Shown: positions 7,740-15,635, numbered from the stretch's first letter. The stretch is 30,322 bases of DNA from CAYXWM01 sp964468805 (GCA_964468805.1 CAYXWM010000034.1:1-30322), one strand, 5' to 3'. Numbers and translations are program-made. Notes: a model not told the origin generated them from the sequence alone.

Positions 7740-8707
7740 AACAGTTTATGCTCTCTATAGCAAAAAGCAGGGCAAAATTTCTTGTTATCCTGTTAGTCAT
7801 AGAGATTATTCTCCTCTCTCTAACCAGCCCCTATTTCCTTAACTTTAGTAATCTAATTGAAATTACCCAGTTTGGGGCGATCCTTATGCTGTTGGCATTG
7901 GGTGAATCTCTGGTAATTCTCGGTGGTCGAGACGGCATCGACCTTTCAATAGGTGCTACACTAAGTCTTTCGGGAGTAATTTTTGGTTTGGCTGTTAAGG
8001 CAGGGGCAGACATTCCGGCAGCAGTTATTTTAACCATAGTTTCCGGCTTAGTATTGGGAAGCATAAATGGATTAATGGTGTCATTTCTGGGAATACCCTC
8101 TTTAATCGCTACTCTTGGAACTCAATACATATACAGCTCATTGGCTTTGTTCCTAACAAGCGGTATTCCAATAAGCGGATTTCCTGATTCCTTTAAATTT
8201 CTTTCTCTCGAAAGTACAGCAGGTATCCCAAATCAAATACTGTTTGTAGTTATACCGGCATGTATAATTATGATGGTACTGATGTACAAGACAAAGTTTG
8301 GCAGAAGGCTTTATTTACTGGGTACTAACCCGGAGGCAGCAAAATTTACCGCAATTAATGAAAAAAGAATTCGATTCACAATTTATGCAATTGCAGGTGT
8401 GCTTGCGTCTCTTGGTGCTATTATAAATAACTCTTGGCTAATGACAGCCCGTGCAGATGCAGGTACAGGACTTGAGCTGCAAGCGATTACTGTAGCTGTG
8501 CTTGGAGGCATAGCGGTTTCCGGCGGTAGCGGAATGTTAGGTGCCGTAATCATGGGTGTACTCATAATTACAATGATGAACTCCGGATTACAAATAGCTA
8601 ATGTTAATTCAATTTGGCAGCTGGCAGTACTTGGTATAGTATTAATTCTTGCAGTTATTTTTAATATTGTTATCGGTAAACTTGTTTCAAAAGCTGAAAA
8701 GACTTAA
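7736..8707 (+). CDS. CUT2-family ABC transporter permease 2 (RbsC-like)
   Basis: A 323-residue partner of permease 1, a paralogue rather than a copy. It has the same landmarks: LVILGGRDGIDLSIGATLSLSG near 56-77, coupling loop GRRLYLLGTNPEAAKFTAI near 189-207, and AVTVAVLGGIAVSGGSG-like glycine-rich turns near 250-265. Two different permease genes suggest a heterodimeric channel, as in several rhamnose-, AI-2- and nucleoside-type CUT2 importers. GGGAGGTG precedes the ATG, and the four-base overlap with the preceding stop makes co-translation likely. Confidence 0.92.
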   Translation: MKQFMLSIAKSRAKFLVILLVIEIILLSLTSPYFLNFSNLIEITQFGAILMLLALGESLVILGGRDGIDLSIGATLSLSGVIFGLAVKAGADIPAAVILTIVSGLVLGSINGLMVSFLGIPSLIATLGTQYIYSSLALFLTSGIPISGFPDSFKFLSLESTAGIPNQILFVVIPACIIMMVLMYKTKFGRRLYLLGTNPEAAKFTAINEKRIRFTIYAIAGVLASLGAIINNSWLMTARADAGTGLELQAITVAVLGGIAVSGGSGMLGAVIMGVLIITMMNSGLQIANVNSIWQLAVLGIVLILAVIFNIVIGKLVSKAEKT

Positions 8708-8787
8708 AAAAGCTGTCTTGCCTATAAAATATTAAGCGGCATTGGCAGTAGGCTGACTTAAAAATACTAATATTAGAGGTGTTTATT

Positions 8788-9537
8788 ATGGCTAAAAAGA
8801 TTTTACTGGCAGGAGAATCTTGGATGAGTTATACAACTCACGTTAAAGGAGTTGACTCTTTTTATACATCTACATATTCAACAGGCGAAAAATGGCTTAA
8901 AGCAGCTTTAGAAAAAGCCGGCTATGAAGTAACATTTTTACCCAATCATCTTGCAACCGATGAATTTCCTTTTGAACCGGAACAATTAAAAGAGTATGAT
9001 TGTGTAATTCTTTCGGATATCGGTTCCAATACATTACTTTTGCCAACGGTTACCTTTGTAAACAGTAAAACCAAACCAAATCGCTGTGAGTTAATTAGAA
9101 ATTACGTTCTTGAAGGCGGAGCTTTATTGATGATTGGCGGATACCTTACATTTTCAGGAATAGATGCAAAAGGCAGATGGGGAGTTACTGCCGTTCAAGA
9201 TGTATTACCTGTAAAAGTACTGGAAGTCGACGATAGAGTTGAACACCCGGAAGGAATAAATCCTGTAGTTACTCAAATTCACGAGGCTATTGAAAACATT
9301 GCAAATAAACCATGGCCGATTCTTTTGGGATACAATAAAACTTGTCCTATGGAAGACAGCAATGTGTTGGTGAAGGTTGGAGACGATCCGTTAATAGCAT
9401 TAGCTCAAAAGGGAAAAGGACGTAGCGCTGTATTTACTTCTGACTGTGCCCCACACTGGTGTCCTCCTGAATTTGTTGAATGGGAACATTATGATGAGTT
9501 ATGGCAAGGTATTATGAATTGGTTAACCCAAAAGTAA
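8788..9537 (+). CDS. Class I glutamine amidotransferase-like protein (STM3548/PF07090-like)
   Basis: A 249-residue protein of the putative glutamine amidotransferase group: KKILLAGESWMSYTTHVKG at the start, YDCVILSDIGSN near 72-83, GGALLMIGGYLTFSGID near 111-127, and GRSAVFTSDCAPHWCPPEF near 211-229. A flavodoxin-like alpha/beta fold is expected. The classical nucleophile elbow G-x-C-x-G is not visible, so glutaminase activity is doubtful. Family members occur in sugar and sugar-acid catabolic clusters, but their reaction is not established. The ATG at 8788 has AGAGGTG 8-9 bp upstream. It is the last gene of the uptake operon, 80 bp after permease 2, and probably acts on the imported compound or its product (inference). 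Confidence 0.75.
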   Translation: MAKKILLAGESWMSYTTHVKGVDSFYTSTYSTGEKWLKAALEKAGYEVTFLPNHLATDEFPFEPEQLKEYDCVILSDIGSNTLLLPTVTFVNSKTKPNRCELIRNYVLEGGALLMIGGYLTFSGIDAKGRWGVTAVQDVLPVKVLEVDDRVEHPEGINPVVTQIHEAIENIANKPWPILLGYNKTCPMEDSNVLVKVGDDPLIALAQKGKGRSAVFTSDCAPHWCPPEFVEWEHYDELWQGIMNWLTQK

Positions 9538-9557
9538 GTAGTTAAAGTGATTTAATA

Positions 9558-9640
9558 TTATACTAATTCTAAATAAGATGAAGGACAAAAATAATCGCTT
9601 TTTTCTTGAACCGTTGGAAATAATCAATTATTTTTGTCCT
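9558..9640. repeat. Dispersed hairpin repeat, copy 2 (right of ABC operon)
   Basis: Matches 1894-1974. Here the inverted repeat is intact: AGGACAAAAATAAT (9582-9595) and ATTATTTTTGTCCT (9627-9640), a perfect 14-bp stem around a 31-bp loop. It lies just past the last structural gene and could also act as an mRNA 3' hairpin. Confidence 0.7.
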
Positions 9641-9682
9641 ATGTTTAAAATGGAATCATTATATAAGTTAAGATAAATTGAA

Positions 9683-9698
9683 ATAAATTGCAATTTAT
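9683..9698. promoter_or_regulatory. 16-bp perfect palindrome upstream of lacI-type gene
   Basis: ATAAATTG-CAATTTAT is an exact palindrome in the spacer before the repressor gene. It differs from the operators at 2166 and 2251, so if it is a protein site it serves another regulator, or it is a local hairpin. Confidence 0.3.
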
Positions 9699-9789
9699 CC
9701 TTAAATCATTGGATGAATTACAACTTATTTCAGTTTTGTAAAATTAAATTGCCGGAACGTAATTACCCGGTCGTAACACAAGAGATTTT

Positions 9790-9847
9790 CTATCTCCTTG
9801 GAAAAAGCCAAAGCGGGCTATGGGGTTCTGCCTTGGGATAGAGTTTT
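9790..9847. repeat. Degenerate copy of the dispersed palindromic repeat
   Basis: ATCTCCTTGGAAAAAGCCAAA and GCGGGCT resemble 3508-3535. GGGGTTCTGCCTTGGG resembles the GGGGTTTGGGCAG-type end found at 3628 and 6716. It lies just before the repressor's ribosome site. Confidence 0.45.
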
Positions 9848-9867
9848 TTTATAAAGGATTGATAAAT

Positions 9868-10878
9868 TTGAGAATAACAATAAAGGACATTGCCGCCGAT
9901 ACCGGTCTTTCAGTAACTTCCGTGTCCTTAATACTTAACGGCAAAGCAAAAAAAATACCTCGGAGAACAAAGGACCTTGTGTTTAATTCGGCAGAAAAAC
10001 TGGGGTATCGTCCTAATCAGTTAGCTGTAGGTCTTGTCAAAAAACAGACCAAGACCTTAGGGCTTGTAATATCTGATATTAGAAACCTTTTCTTTGCTAC
10101 TCTTGCAAAAGGCGTTGAAGACGAATGCCACCGAAATGGTTGGGCAATGATTTTATGCAATACAAACGACGTACACCAGCGTGATATAGAGTACATAAAG
10201 CTTTTATCGGATAAGGGTGTAGATGGTATACTATACTGTATGTCGTTTGATACACAACTTGAAATGGCAAAAAAATGTTGTAGTCTAATGGAATCCCTAC
10301 AGATTCCATTTGTAATGATTGACCGTTATTTCGAGTGCCTAAACTATACTTCCGTAATCGTAGACCACAAACTCGGTGGATATTTAGCAACAAAACATCT
10401 GATAGAGCTTGGTCATAAACGGATTGCTTGCGTAACCGGGCCTTTGCACCTTGACGACTCGATTAACCGCCTAAAGGGCTATCGCCAAGCACTTACCGAA
10501 CACGGCTTGGACTACGACAGCGACATAATATATGAGGGTCGTTATTCTATTGATAGCGGTTCTAACGCAATGGAATCCCTGTATGGCAAGGACTTTACTG
10601 CAATATTTGCCTTTAATGATATGACTGCCCTTGGTGTAGTCAGCCAAGCCAAGAAATTAAACGTAAAAATCCCGGAAGAACTGGCTTTGGTAGGATATGA
10701 CGACATCTACTTTACTGAAATTATGGAAAATCCGCTTACAACCATTCATCAACCTGTTTATGAAATGGGAATAGAGGGAACAAAGAAGCTATTATCTGTA
10801 ATTAATGGAGAAGACTCAACGGAAAAGTACGTTATATTTGCACCGAGATTAGTTGTTAGGAAAAGTTCTGTAGTATAA
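9868..10878 (+). CDS. LacI/GalR-family transcriptional repressor
   Basis: 336 residues. The N-terminal LacI helix-turn-helix runs from about residue 3 (TIKDIAADTGLSVTSVSLILNG) with hinge segment GYRPNQLAVGLV near 45-56. The rest is a sugar-binding Peripla_BP fold, with TLGLVISDIRNLFFA, VDHKLGGYLATKHLIELGHKRIA, FAFNDMTALG and the family ending NPLTTIHQPVYEMG. The start is the TTG at 9868, preceded by AAAGGA at 9-bp spacing; the upstream ATG at 9820 would add an unrelated tail from repeat DNA. Placed directly after the uptake operon, it is the natural candidate to bind the two CG-centred operators at 2166 and 2251 and be released by the imported compound (inference). Confidence 0.92.
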   Translation: MRITIKDIAADTGLSVTSVSLILNGKAKKIPRRTKDLVFNSAEKLGYRPNQLAVGLVKKQTKTLGLVISDIRNLFFATLAKGVEDECHRNGWAMILCNTNDVHQRDIEYIKLLSDKGVDGILYCMSFDTQLEMAKKCCSLMESLQIPFVMIDRYFECLNYTSVIVDHKLGGYLATKHLIELGHKRIACVTGPLHLDDSINRLKGYRQALTEHGLDYDSDIIYEGRYSIDSGSNAMESLYGKDFTAIFAFNDMTALGVVSQAKKLNVKIPEELALVGYDDIYFTEIMENPLTTIHQPVYEMGIEGTKKLLSVINGEDSTEKYVIFAPRLVVRKSSVV

Positions 10879-11005
10879 GGTTACATTTATCGTTTCAGTA
10901 TCAACGGTTAGTTTAAATAACTACACAATCGAATGAAATAACTTCCTTATCGTAAGTTCTCGGACAAATATTGATATTTTTCCTTAGACATTTTTAAAAT
11001 TACTA

Positions 11006-11034
11006 TTGACAAACAAAAAAATTGCCGGTATACT
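11006..11034 (+). promoter_or_regulatory. Promoter of the tRNA-Glu/tRNA-Met pair
   Basis: TTGACA at 11006-11011, a 17-bp spacer, and TATACT at 11029-11034. The expected start near 11041 is about 17 bp before the first tRNA. Confidence 0.85.
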
Positions 11035-11057
11035 TCTTTCTTGTGTACGGCATATAC

Positions 11058-11129
11058 GGCCCGTTGGTCAAGCGGTTAAGACACGGCCCTTTCACGGCTG
11101 AAACAGGGGTTCGATTCCCCTACGGGTCA
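11058..11129 (+). tRNA. tRNA-Glu (anticodon TTC)
   Basis: Acceptor arms GGCCCGT and ACGGGTC pair. The D-loop holds GGTTAAGAC. The anticodon loop CTTTCAC sits between CGGCC and GGCTG. The T-arm is CAGGGGTTCGATTCCCCT, with discriminator A. CCA is not encoded. Length is 72 nt. Confidence 0.95.
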
Positions 11130-11144
11130 CTTTGCTGTATACAA

Positions 11145-11218
11145 GGGCCCTTAGCTCAGTTGGTTAGAGCATCCGGCTCATAACCGGACGGTCCCGGGTT
11201 CGAGTCCCTGAGGGCCCA
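11145..11218 (+). tRNA. tRNA with CAT anticodon (elongator Met, or Ile2)
   Basis: Acceptor GGGCCCT pairs with AGGGCCC. D-arm AGCTCAGTTGGTTAGAGC is canonical. The anticodon stem CCGGC/CCGG-type surrounds loop TCATAA, and the T-loop is TTCGAGT. The anticodon stem lacks the initiator's run of three G-C pairs, so it is not the initiator. Lysidine-modified tRNA-Ile2 also has a CAT gene anticodon and cannot be excluded by eye. CCA is not encoded. Confidence 0.9.
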
Positions 11219-11224
11219 CTACCC

Positions 11225-11268
11225 GCGATTCAATTGCTTAATTTAATTGAGTCGCTTTTTATTTTTTC
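11225..11268 (+). terminator. Terminator of the tRNA-Glu/tRNA-Met transcript
   Basis: GCGATTCAATT (11225-11235) pairs with AATTGAGTCGC (11245-11255), 11 bp with one G-T pair, followed by TTTTTATTTTTT. Confidence 0.93.
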
Positions 11269-11399
11269 CGGAATTCTTTGATATGGTAGGAAATGATTGT
11301 TTAAGTGACAAAGTTAAAAATAATTCATAAAAATAAAAGTTCTTACTTGTTTTATACCAATGTTTTCGGCATATAAACGGTTAAGATATTATGAATGGT

Positions 11400-11437
11400 T
11401 ATCGAAGAGGTCATAACGGGCGTGCTCGGTATGGTTT
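11400..11437 (+). pseudogene. Broken tRNA-Ser-like fragment
   Basis: TATCGAAGAGGTCATAACGG matches the D-arm region of the intact tRNA-Ser 78 bp downstream (TATCGAAGTGGTTATAACGA). Similarity fades in the anticodon arm, where CTCGGTA replaces CTCGAAA and the stem no longer pairs. No variable arm, T-arm or acceptor partner follows. It is a decayed partial gene or the remnant of an earlier insertion at the tRNA. Confidence 0.55.
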
Positions 11438-11469
11438 TACAATCCCTTAAAAATGCATATTTATTACAT

Positions 11470-11555
11470 GGAGAAGTATCGAAGTGGTTATAACGAGCCG
11501 CACTCGAAATGCGGTTGTCCGCAAGGGCACGTGGGTTCGAATCCCACCTTCTCCG
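11470..11555 (+). tRNA. tRNA-Ser (anticodon CGA)
   Basis: Acceptor GGAGAAG pairs with CTTCTCC. The anticodon arm is CCGCA-CTCGAAA-TGCGG. The long class II variable arm TTGTCCGCAAGGGCAC and T-arm GTGGGTTCGAATCCCAC are complete. The discriminator is G and CCA is not encoded. The 86-nt gene is immediately followed by the recombinase-bearing element, a common integration neighbourhood. Confidence 0.95.
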
Positions 11556-11614
11556 TATTTATACTAATACTCTTTTATGAGAAGTATAGTATGACGAAGA
11601 TATTAACTATATTA

Positions 11615-11642
11615 GGGCATTGTCAGGAAACTAGGCAATGTC
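11615..11642 (+). terminator. Hairpin after tRNA-Ser, overlapping the recombinase stop codon
   Basis: GGGCATTG (11615-11622) pairs with CAATGTCC with one G-T, followed on the plus strand by TCTTTGTTTTT. This would terminate tRNA-Ser transcription. It includes the TAG stop of the oppositely oriented recombinase, so it could instead belong to the element end. Confidence 0.45.
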
Positions 11643-13262
11643 CTCTTTGTTTTTATGACTCAAATTTCCGACAAATCGATACTCAATGGTTATCTCTTGA
11701 GTTCGCTCACCGTTAACCTTTTTACCTTCCGATATTGTTATAGACACGATAAGTTCCATAATCATTACCTTATCAAGTTCAGAAATATCAATTTGACTGC
11801 TAATAAGCCTAAGCCATTCAGCTACTTCACTCTCAGCTTGGTGTGCCTTTTCAGCCTGTTCTTTCAGTCCGGACAATTTGCCTTCAAATTCAATCTTTTC
11901 TTTAGAAAAATCTTTAAGAAGGTCATAGAAAATATTTTCTGAAATTTTGCCCGAGCATTTATCTTCGTAAAGGCTTTTTATATTACTATTGATTGCAGAT
12001 AACCGTTTTTCTGCTTCTTTTTGCTTTTTCTGCAATTCTTTTGCTGCACCGTTTTTATTTTCCTGAATGGAATACAGAAGGCGTTCGGTAAGTAGTTCTC
12101 GTTCAGAAGTAGCTAAAACAGCATATCGCCTTATGTCGTTAAAAACGAAATGTGCAAGTACATCTTCCTGAATATAGTGTGTCGAGCAAGCATTTCCACC
12201 GTTATTATTATAACGACTGCAACGATACACACCAATTTCACGGTCTTTAAGCGGCTTTCGCATATAAGCCAAAGGACAACCACAGTCAGCACATTTTAAC
12301 AGACCTGAGAATAAGCCTACTGTTTCCTTCTTTGTAACACGTGTCTTCTTTTTGTTTAAAAGTCTACTATGTACTCTTTCCCATAACACGTTGGATACAA
12401 TTGGTTCGTGAGTATTCTTAACTACTATCCAATCCTCTTGTGCAATTGCTTTAACTTTTTTTGTTTTAAAAGAAGCAACCTTTCGTTTTCCCTGTACCAT
12501 ATTCCCAATGTATACTTCATTACGCAAAAGATTTAAAACAGTTGCACTCCCCCAAATATTTTTATCCGCTGCATAAGGATTCTCCCTACCAATATTTCTA
12601 TAGTGGTAAAATCTTGGTGAATCTATGCCCTCACGGTTAAAACGGTCAGCAATGAGCCTTGCACTATCGCCTGAGGCAAATTCACTGAAAATACGAAAAA
12701 CAATTTTTGCTGCATCTTCATCAATTATGAGAATATGCTTATCAAGCGGTGATTTTTTGTATCCAAAAGGTGCTTGGCTTCCCATAAATTTTCCCTTCTC
12801 AGCATTCGCCTTCTTAACTTGGCGTACCTTTTTAGAAACCTGTTTAGGATACAGTTCATTTAGGACATGATGAAATGCTGCTATGTCGTTATTATCCTGT
12901 AGTGTGTCTATGCTATCATTAATAGCTATAAACCTTATACCATGCTCAACAAAGTATTCATCAGTATAATGGCCAGTCTGAACATAATTACGTCCTAATC
13001 TGGAAAGGTCTTTAGTGACAATACAATTAATTTTACCTAGCTCAACATCATGTATCATACGCTTAAATTCCGGGCGGTCAAAATTGGTTCCTGAAAATCC
13101 ATCATCAATATAACATTCCCGAAGATTCCAACCTTTTTCTTTTACATAATCAGTAAGCATATTTCTTTGATTTGCAATGCTCATACTTTCAAGGTTGCCA
13201 TTGTTATCGTCTCGAGATAAACGACAGTAGATTCCAACGTCATAGTTATCCTGTAATTTCAA
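11631..13262 (-). CDS. Large serine recombinase (site-specific integrase/resolvase family)
   Basis: 543 residues that cut and rejoin DNA through a phosphoserine bond to integrate or excise the element. The resolvase domain starts at VGIYCRLSRDD with catalytic Ser16, and continues through DGFSGTNFDRPEF and IVTKDLSRLGRNYVQTG. The recombinase domain follows near 165-270 (APFGYKKSP, RIFSEFASGDSARLIADRFN). A zinc ribbon is visible as CADCGCPLAYM with later Cys residues (CSRYNN, ACSTHYI), then a coiled coil and C-terminal tail. The start is the TTG at 13262: AGGAGG lies 6 bp upstream, whereas the ATG further out lacks a site. Intact motifs and full length suggest an active enzyme. Confidence 0.93.
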   Translation of the reverse strand: MKLQDNYDVGIYCRLSRDDNNGNLESMSIANQRNMLTDYVKEKGWNLRECYIDDGFSGTNFDRPEFKRMIHDVELGKINCIVTKDLSRLGRNYVQTGHYTDEYFVEHGIRFIAINDSIDTLQDNNDIAAFHHVLNELYPKQVSKKVRQVKKANAEKGKFMGSQAPFGYKKSPLDKHILIIDEDAAKIVFRIFSEFASGDSARLIADRFNREGIDSPRFYHYRNIGRENPYAADKNIWGSATVLNLLRNEVYIGNMVQGKRKVASFKTKKVKAIAQEDWIVVKNTHEPIVSNVLWERVHSRLLNKKKTRVTKKETVGLFSGLLKCADCGCPLAYMRKPLKDREIGVYRCSRYNNNGGNACSTHYIQEDVLAHFVFNDIRRYAVLATSERELLTERLLYSIQENKNGAAKELQKKQKEAEKRLSAINSNIKSLYEDKCSGKISENIFYDLLKDFSKEKIEFEGKLSGLKEQAEKAHQAESEVAEWLRLISSQIDISELDKVMIMELIVSITISEGKKVNGERTQEITIEYRFVGNLSHKNKEDIA

Positions 13263-13350
13263 ATGAATCCTCCTAAAATCACAAAACAGCATGACTGCAG
13301 ATATCTTGTTCTCCCTCATTATAGCACAAGGGAGAACAAATTAATATCTA

Positions 13351-13548
13351 TCATGCCATTAAATGCAATTCTTTTGAATTTATTTTAGTTATAATTGCTC
13401 CATAGAGTAGTTCATGGAGATTCTGATTTCCGAATATACTATTTACCGTAATAATCGTATGTCCGGCTTTATAAATTGTTCTGATTGCATCGTCGGAAAT
13501 TAAACTATACTCTAACTCTGTATACAGGGAATTGAATTGGTTTTCCAT
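13351..13548 (-). CDS. Small hypothetical protein next to the recombinase
   Basis: A 65-residue protein, MENQFNSLYTELEYSLI then SDDAIRTIYKAGHTIITVNSIF, with no motif I recognise. Similar short proteins often precede serine recombinases in Clostridia elements, which supports it being real. The start is the ATG at 13548, preceded by AGGGGTGA at about 8 bp; an ATG at 13572 is possible. It lies 88 bp upstream of the recombinase start and is probably co-transcribed with it. Confidence 0.5.
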   Translation of the reverse strand: MENQFNSLYTELEYSLISDDAIRTIYKAGHTIITVNSIFGNQNLHELLYGAIITKINSKELHLMA

Positions 13549-13661
13549 CTTTAATCTCACCCCTATTTTCATGTTGAAATTACTTTTATAACTATTTTGA
13601 GTTTTATCTGAGTATCAGGTATTATTAGACTAAATAAACACCAAGATGTTCTGATTCCAAA

Positions 13662-13687
13662 CTAAAAAGGCTATCATTCCGATAACC
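13662..13687 (-). terminator. Terminator after the HTH/excisionase-like gene
   Basis: Minus strand: GGTTATC, loop GGAAT, GATAGCC (7-bp stem with one G-T), then TTTTTAGTTT. It separates the rep/HTH transcript from the small protein and recombinase, which therefore need their own promoter in 13550-13660. Confidence 0.7.
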
Positions 13688-13793
13688 TTTAAACTTCTCA
13701 AACTCAAGTTTGGATATTAGCACTCATTCATTATTAAGTTGTGACTCAAATTAATTCGTATTACTTCTTTTTGCAATAATTTAAACCGTAGCA

Positions 13794-13970
13794 TTAAACC
13801 TCGCCATTTAAGAACTCAATAAGTTTATCTACATTCACAAGATACTTGCTTCCTGTTTTCCTTGCTAATTGTGTATTCTCAACACACCAACGACGTATAC
13901 AAAATTTTGATAAACCTGTTTCCTTTGCAGCTTCTTCAATTGTTCTCATCCTTGGTATTGTGTATTCCAT
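13794..13970 (-). CDS. Excisionase-family helix-turn-helix DNA-binding protein
   Basis: 58 residues. MRTIEEAAKETGLSKFCIRRWC near 8-29 is a MerR/excisionase-type helix-turn-helix, and the end KTGSKYLVNVDKLIEFLNG is the usual wing and last helix of this family (KYLVNVDKL). Such proteins steer recombinases toward excision or regulate element genes. The start is the ATG at 13970 with AAGGAG 8 bp upstream; a GTG at 13979 overlaps that site. It lies downstream of the DUF5681-like gene on the same strand. Confidence 0.75.
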   Translation of the reverse strand: MEYTIPRMRTIEEAAKETGLSKFCIRRWCVENTQLARKTGSKYLVNVDKLIEFLNGEV

Positions 13971-14033
13971 ATCCTTCACTCCTTGATATACTTAATTTTA
14001 ATCGGGCAATGGCATTCTTTATTTATATCATGA

Positions 14034-14345
14034 TTAGTCCCAGTCAGTATCATCATTATAACTTCTATCAACTTCCGTATCAGACCGGATTATATTAATA
14101 GTTACCTCTGTGCTTTCTTCGTCAAATAATAATATTCCGGTGCCGTATGCTTTTTCAATAATAAAGCGGCTTGCATTAAAACAATCCTTGTTTCTTCTGT
14201 CAGAAGCAATATTGATAATACTCTCCAAAGCTAAACGAGTAGATTCCTTCAAAAGAGATTTAAACTTTTCCTTTTCAACCCTTTCTTTTTCTGTAAGTCG
14301 TGGTCTGCCTTTAATATTTCCTGAGTAACCTTTTTTAAAAGGCAA
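14034..14345 (-). CDS. DUF5681-like small protein of mobile elements
   Basis: 103 residues starting PFKKGYSGNIKGRPRLTEKE, the K-x-G-x-SGN-x-x-GRP signature of DUF5681-type proteins from phages and plasmids. A charged helix with KEKFKSLLKE and a body LALESIINIASDRRNKDC follow, with an acidic tail (SYNDDTDWD). The family's role is unknown, though it resembles DNA-binding small subunits. The start is the TTG at 14345: GGAGGG is 6 bp upstream, while the ATG at 14351 touches the site with no spacing. It belongs to the minus-strand element block between rep and the HTH gene. Confidence 0.6.
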   Translation of the reverse strand: MPFKKGYSGNIKGRPRLTEKERVEKEKFKSLLKESTRLALESIINIASDRRNKDCFNASRFIIEKAYGTGILLFDEESTEVTINIIRSDTEVDRSYNDDTDWD

Positions 14346-14572
14346 ATACATCCCTCCATTGTTATTTCATTGATTTTAAGTTAGTAGTTCCGGTCATATA
14401 GCGTATACAATACTACAATACAATATATATACTAACTAAATGTAAAAAATTATGTTCTTTAGAGTAACCGGTATATTAAAAAACCTCCTGTTTTAAGCCA
14501 TTGTTTATACTTAAAAGTTACAACACATTCACCTTTCTAGCATAAGTAATGTAACTATTTTCGTTACATTAC

Positions 14573-15529
14573 TTAACATGATTTTATGAACCGTCTTATT
14601 GTTTTAACAGTATCCACAGGTAGCCCTATCGTATTTTTTAGTCTGTAAATTGTCTGACGAGAATTATCTTTCATACCTTTTGCAATATAATATTTAGATA
14701 AAGCTCTTCTTAGTTGTTCTTGGTCTCCTACAATTTCTTTGTATCTTGCATATGTAACAGTAGGAGAATTAGATTCAAGCAATTCATTAAATAAAAAGTT
14801 TACTGTATGATTTAAGTAAGGTTTTAAACAACTATCGATGAATTCCGTAAATATTTCTTTGTAGCTCAGTGATAATCTCATGATTCCGGTTTCTGATAAA
14901 ATGTTTTCAAGGCTTGTTTGTTCACCAAAGATAGAATTAATTTTTCTGGCCTTTAAAACAAATTCCAGACGTACTAACTCTTTTTCTAGTTCAAGTCCTA
15001 AATTCTTACCCTTATCATAGCATTTTACACACCATAAGCCTTTTATGGTTCGTGTTTTTATTCCTGTGGTATACGGAATTAGGGCATTATCATTAGATTT
15101 ATTAATGTAAAGCTTATTCTGTTCTTTTTTATCCAATGTCGCATTTGTAATAAGTCTAAAGAGGTTTTCGGCTTTACAATTGCCCTCGACTTCTTCTGTT
15201 ACATTTACCTCTGCCTCAATCAATCTGCTAGAATAATTTCTACCAAACAACTCAATTAGTTTGTTATTCACATCGTTGTATAGATTGAGTATGTAAGGTA
15301 AGTCTTTTTTCCCAAACGGCTTGCGGTTATCTTCTCGTAAATAATGTGGCAGACAAATAAACAAAACGTACTTTCTTCCCCTAATTCGGATTTCTCCATA
15401 GTTATTGCCTTTACTATTTATTAAATAAATATTCTCTGTAAAATTAGGATGTTCTACAGAAGAAATCTCGAACAAGCATCCATCAATACCTTGTTGGCAT
15501 ATTTCCTCTGCATGATTTCTTTTTTTCAA
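14573..15529 (-). CDS. Phage/plasmid replication protein, II/X-like (rolling-circle Rep)
   Basis: A 318-residue protein that resembles the gene II/X replication initiators of filamentous phages and small plasmids. YVLFICLPHYLREDN near 69-83 corresponds to their GSLPKFLxGxN-type segment, followed by RLIEAEVNVT near 121-130 and the highly characteristic KCYDKGKNLGLELEKELVRLEFVLK near 190-214. These enzymes nick one strand at a hairpin origin through a tyrosine; I cannot assign the tyrosine with certainty. The start is the TTG at 15529, preceded by AAAGGAG at 7 bp; the frame open to 15649 crosses origin hairpins. Inverted repeats and iterons lie directly upstream, as expected of a replication module. 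Confidence 0.65.
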   Translation of the reverse strand: MKKRNHAEEICQQGIDGCLFEISSVEHPNFTENIYLINSKGNNYGEIRIRGRKYVLFICLPHYLREDNRKPFGKKDLPYILNLYNDVNNKLIELFGRNYSSRLIEAEVNVTEEVEGNCKAENLFRLITNATLDKKEQNKLYINKSNDNALIPYTTGIKTRTIKGLWCVKCYDKGKNLGLELEKELVRLEFVLKARKINSIFGEQTSLENILSETGIMRLSLSYKEIFTEFIDSCLKPYLNHTVNFLFNELLESNSPTVTYARYKEIVGDQEQLRRALSKYYIAKGMKDNSRQTIYRLKNTIGLPVDTVKTIRRFIKSC

Positions 15530-15581
15530 TACTTCACTCCTTTGGTACCGTAATACGTTTAAAAACAACAAAAAAAGACAT

Positions 15582-15635
15582 CCATAAAAGTCATGAAAAT
15601 GTCTAAGTATACGCCCACTGCGGGTATACGTATTT
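15582..15635. other. Candidate nicking-origin hairpins upstream of rep
   Basis: Two nested signals lie just before rep: AGACAT paired with ATGTCT, and GTATACGCCC-ACTGC-GGGTATAC (15607-15629), an 8-bp stem with a one-base bulge and GC-rich loop base. This position and shape suit a double-strand origin or oriT nick site. Which bond is cut cannot be seen. Confidence 0.4.
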
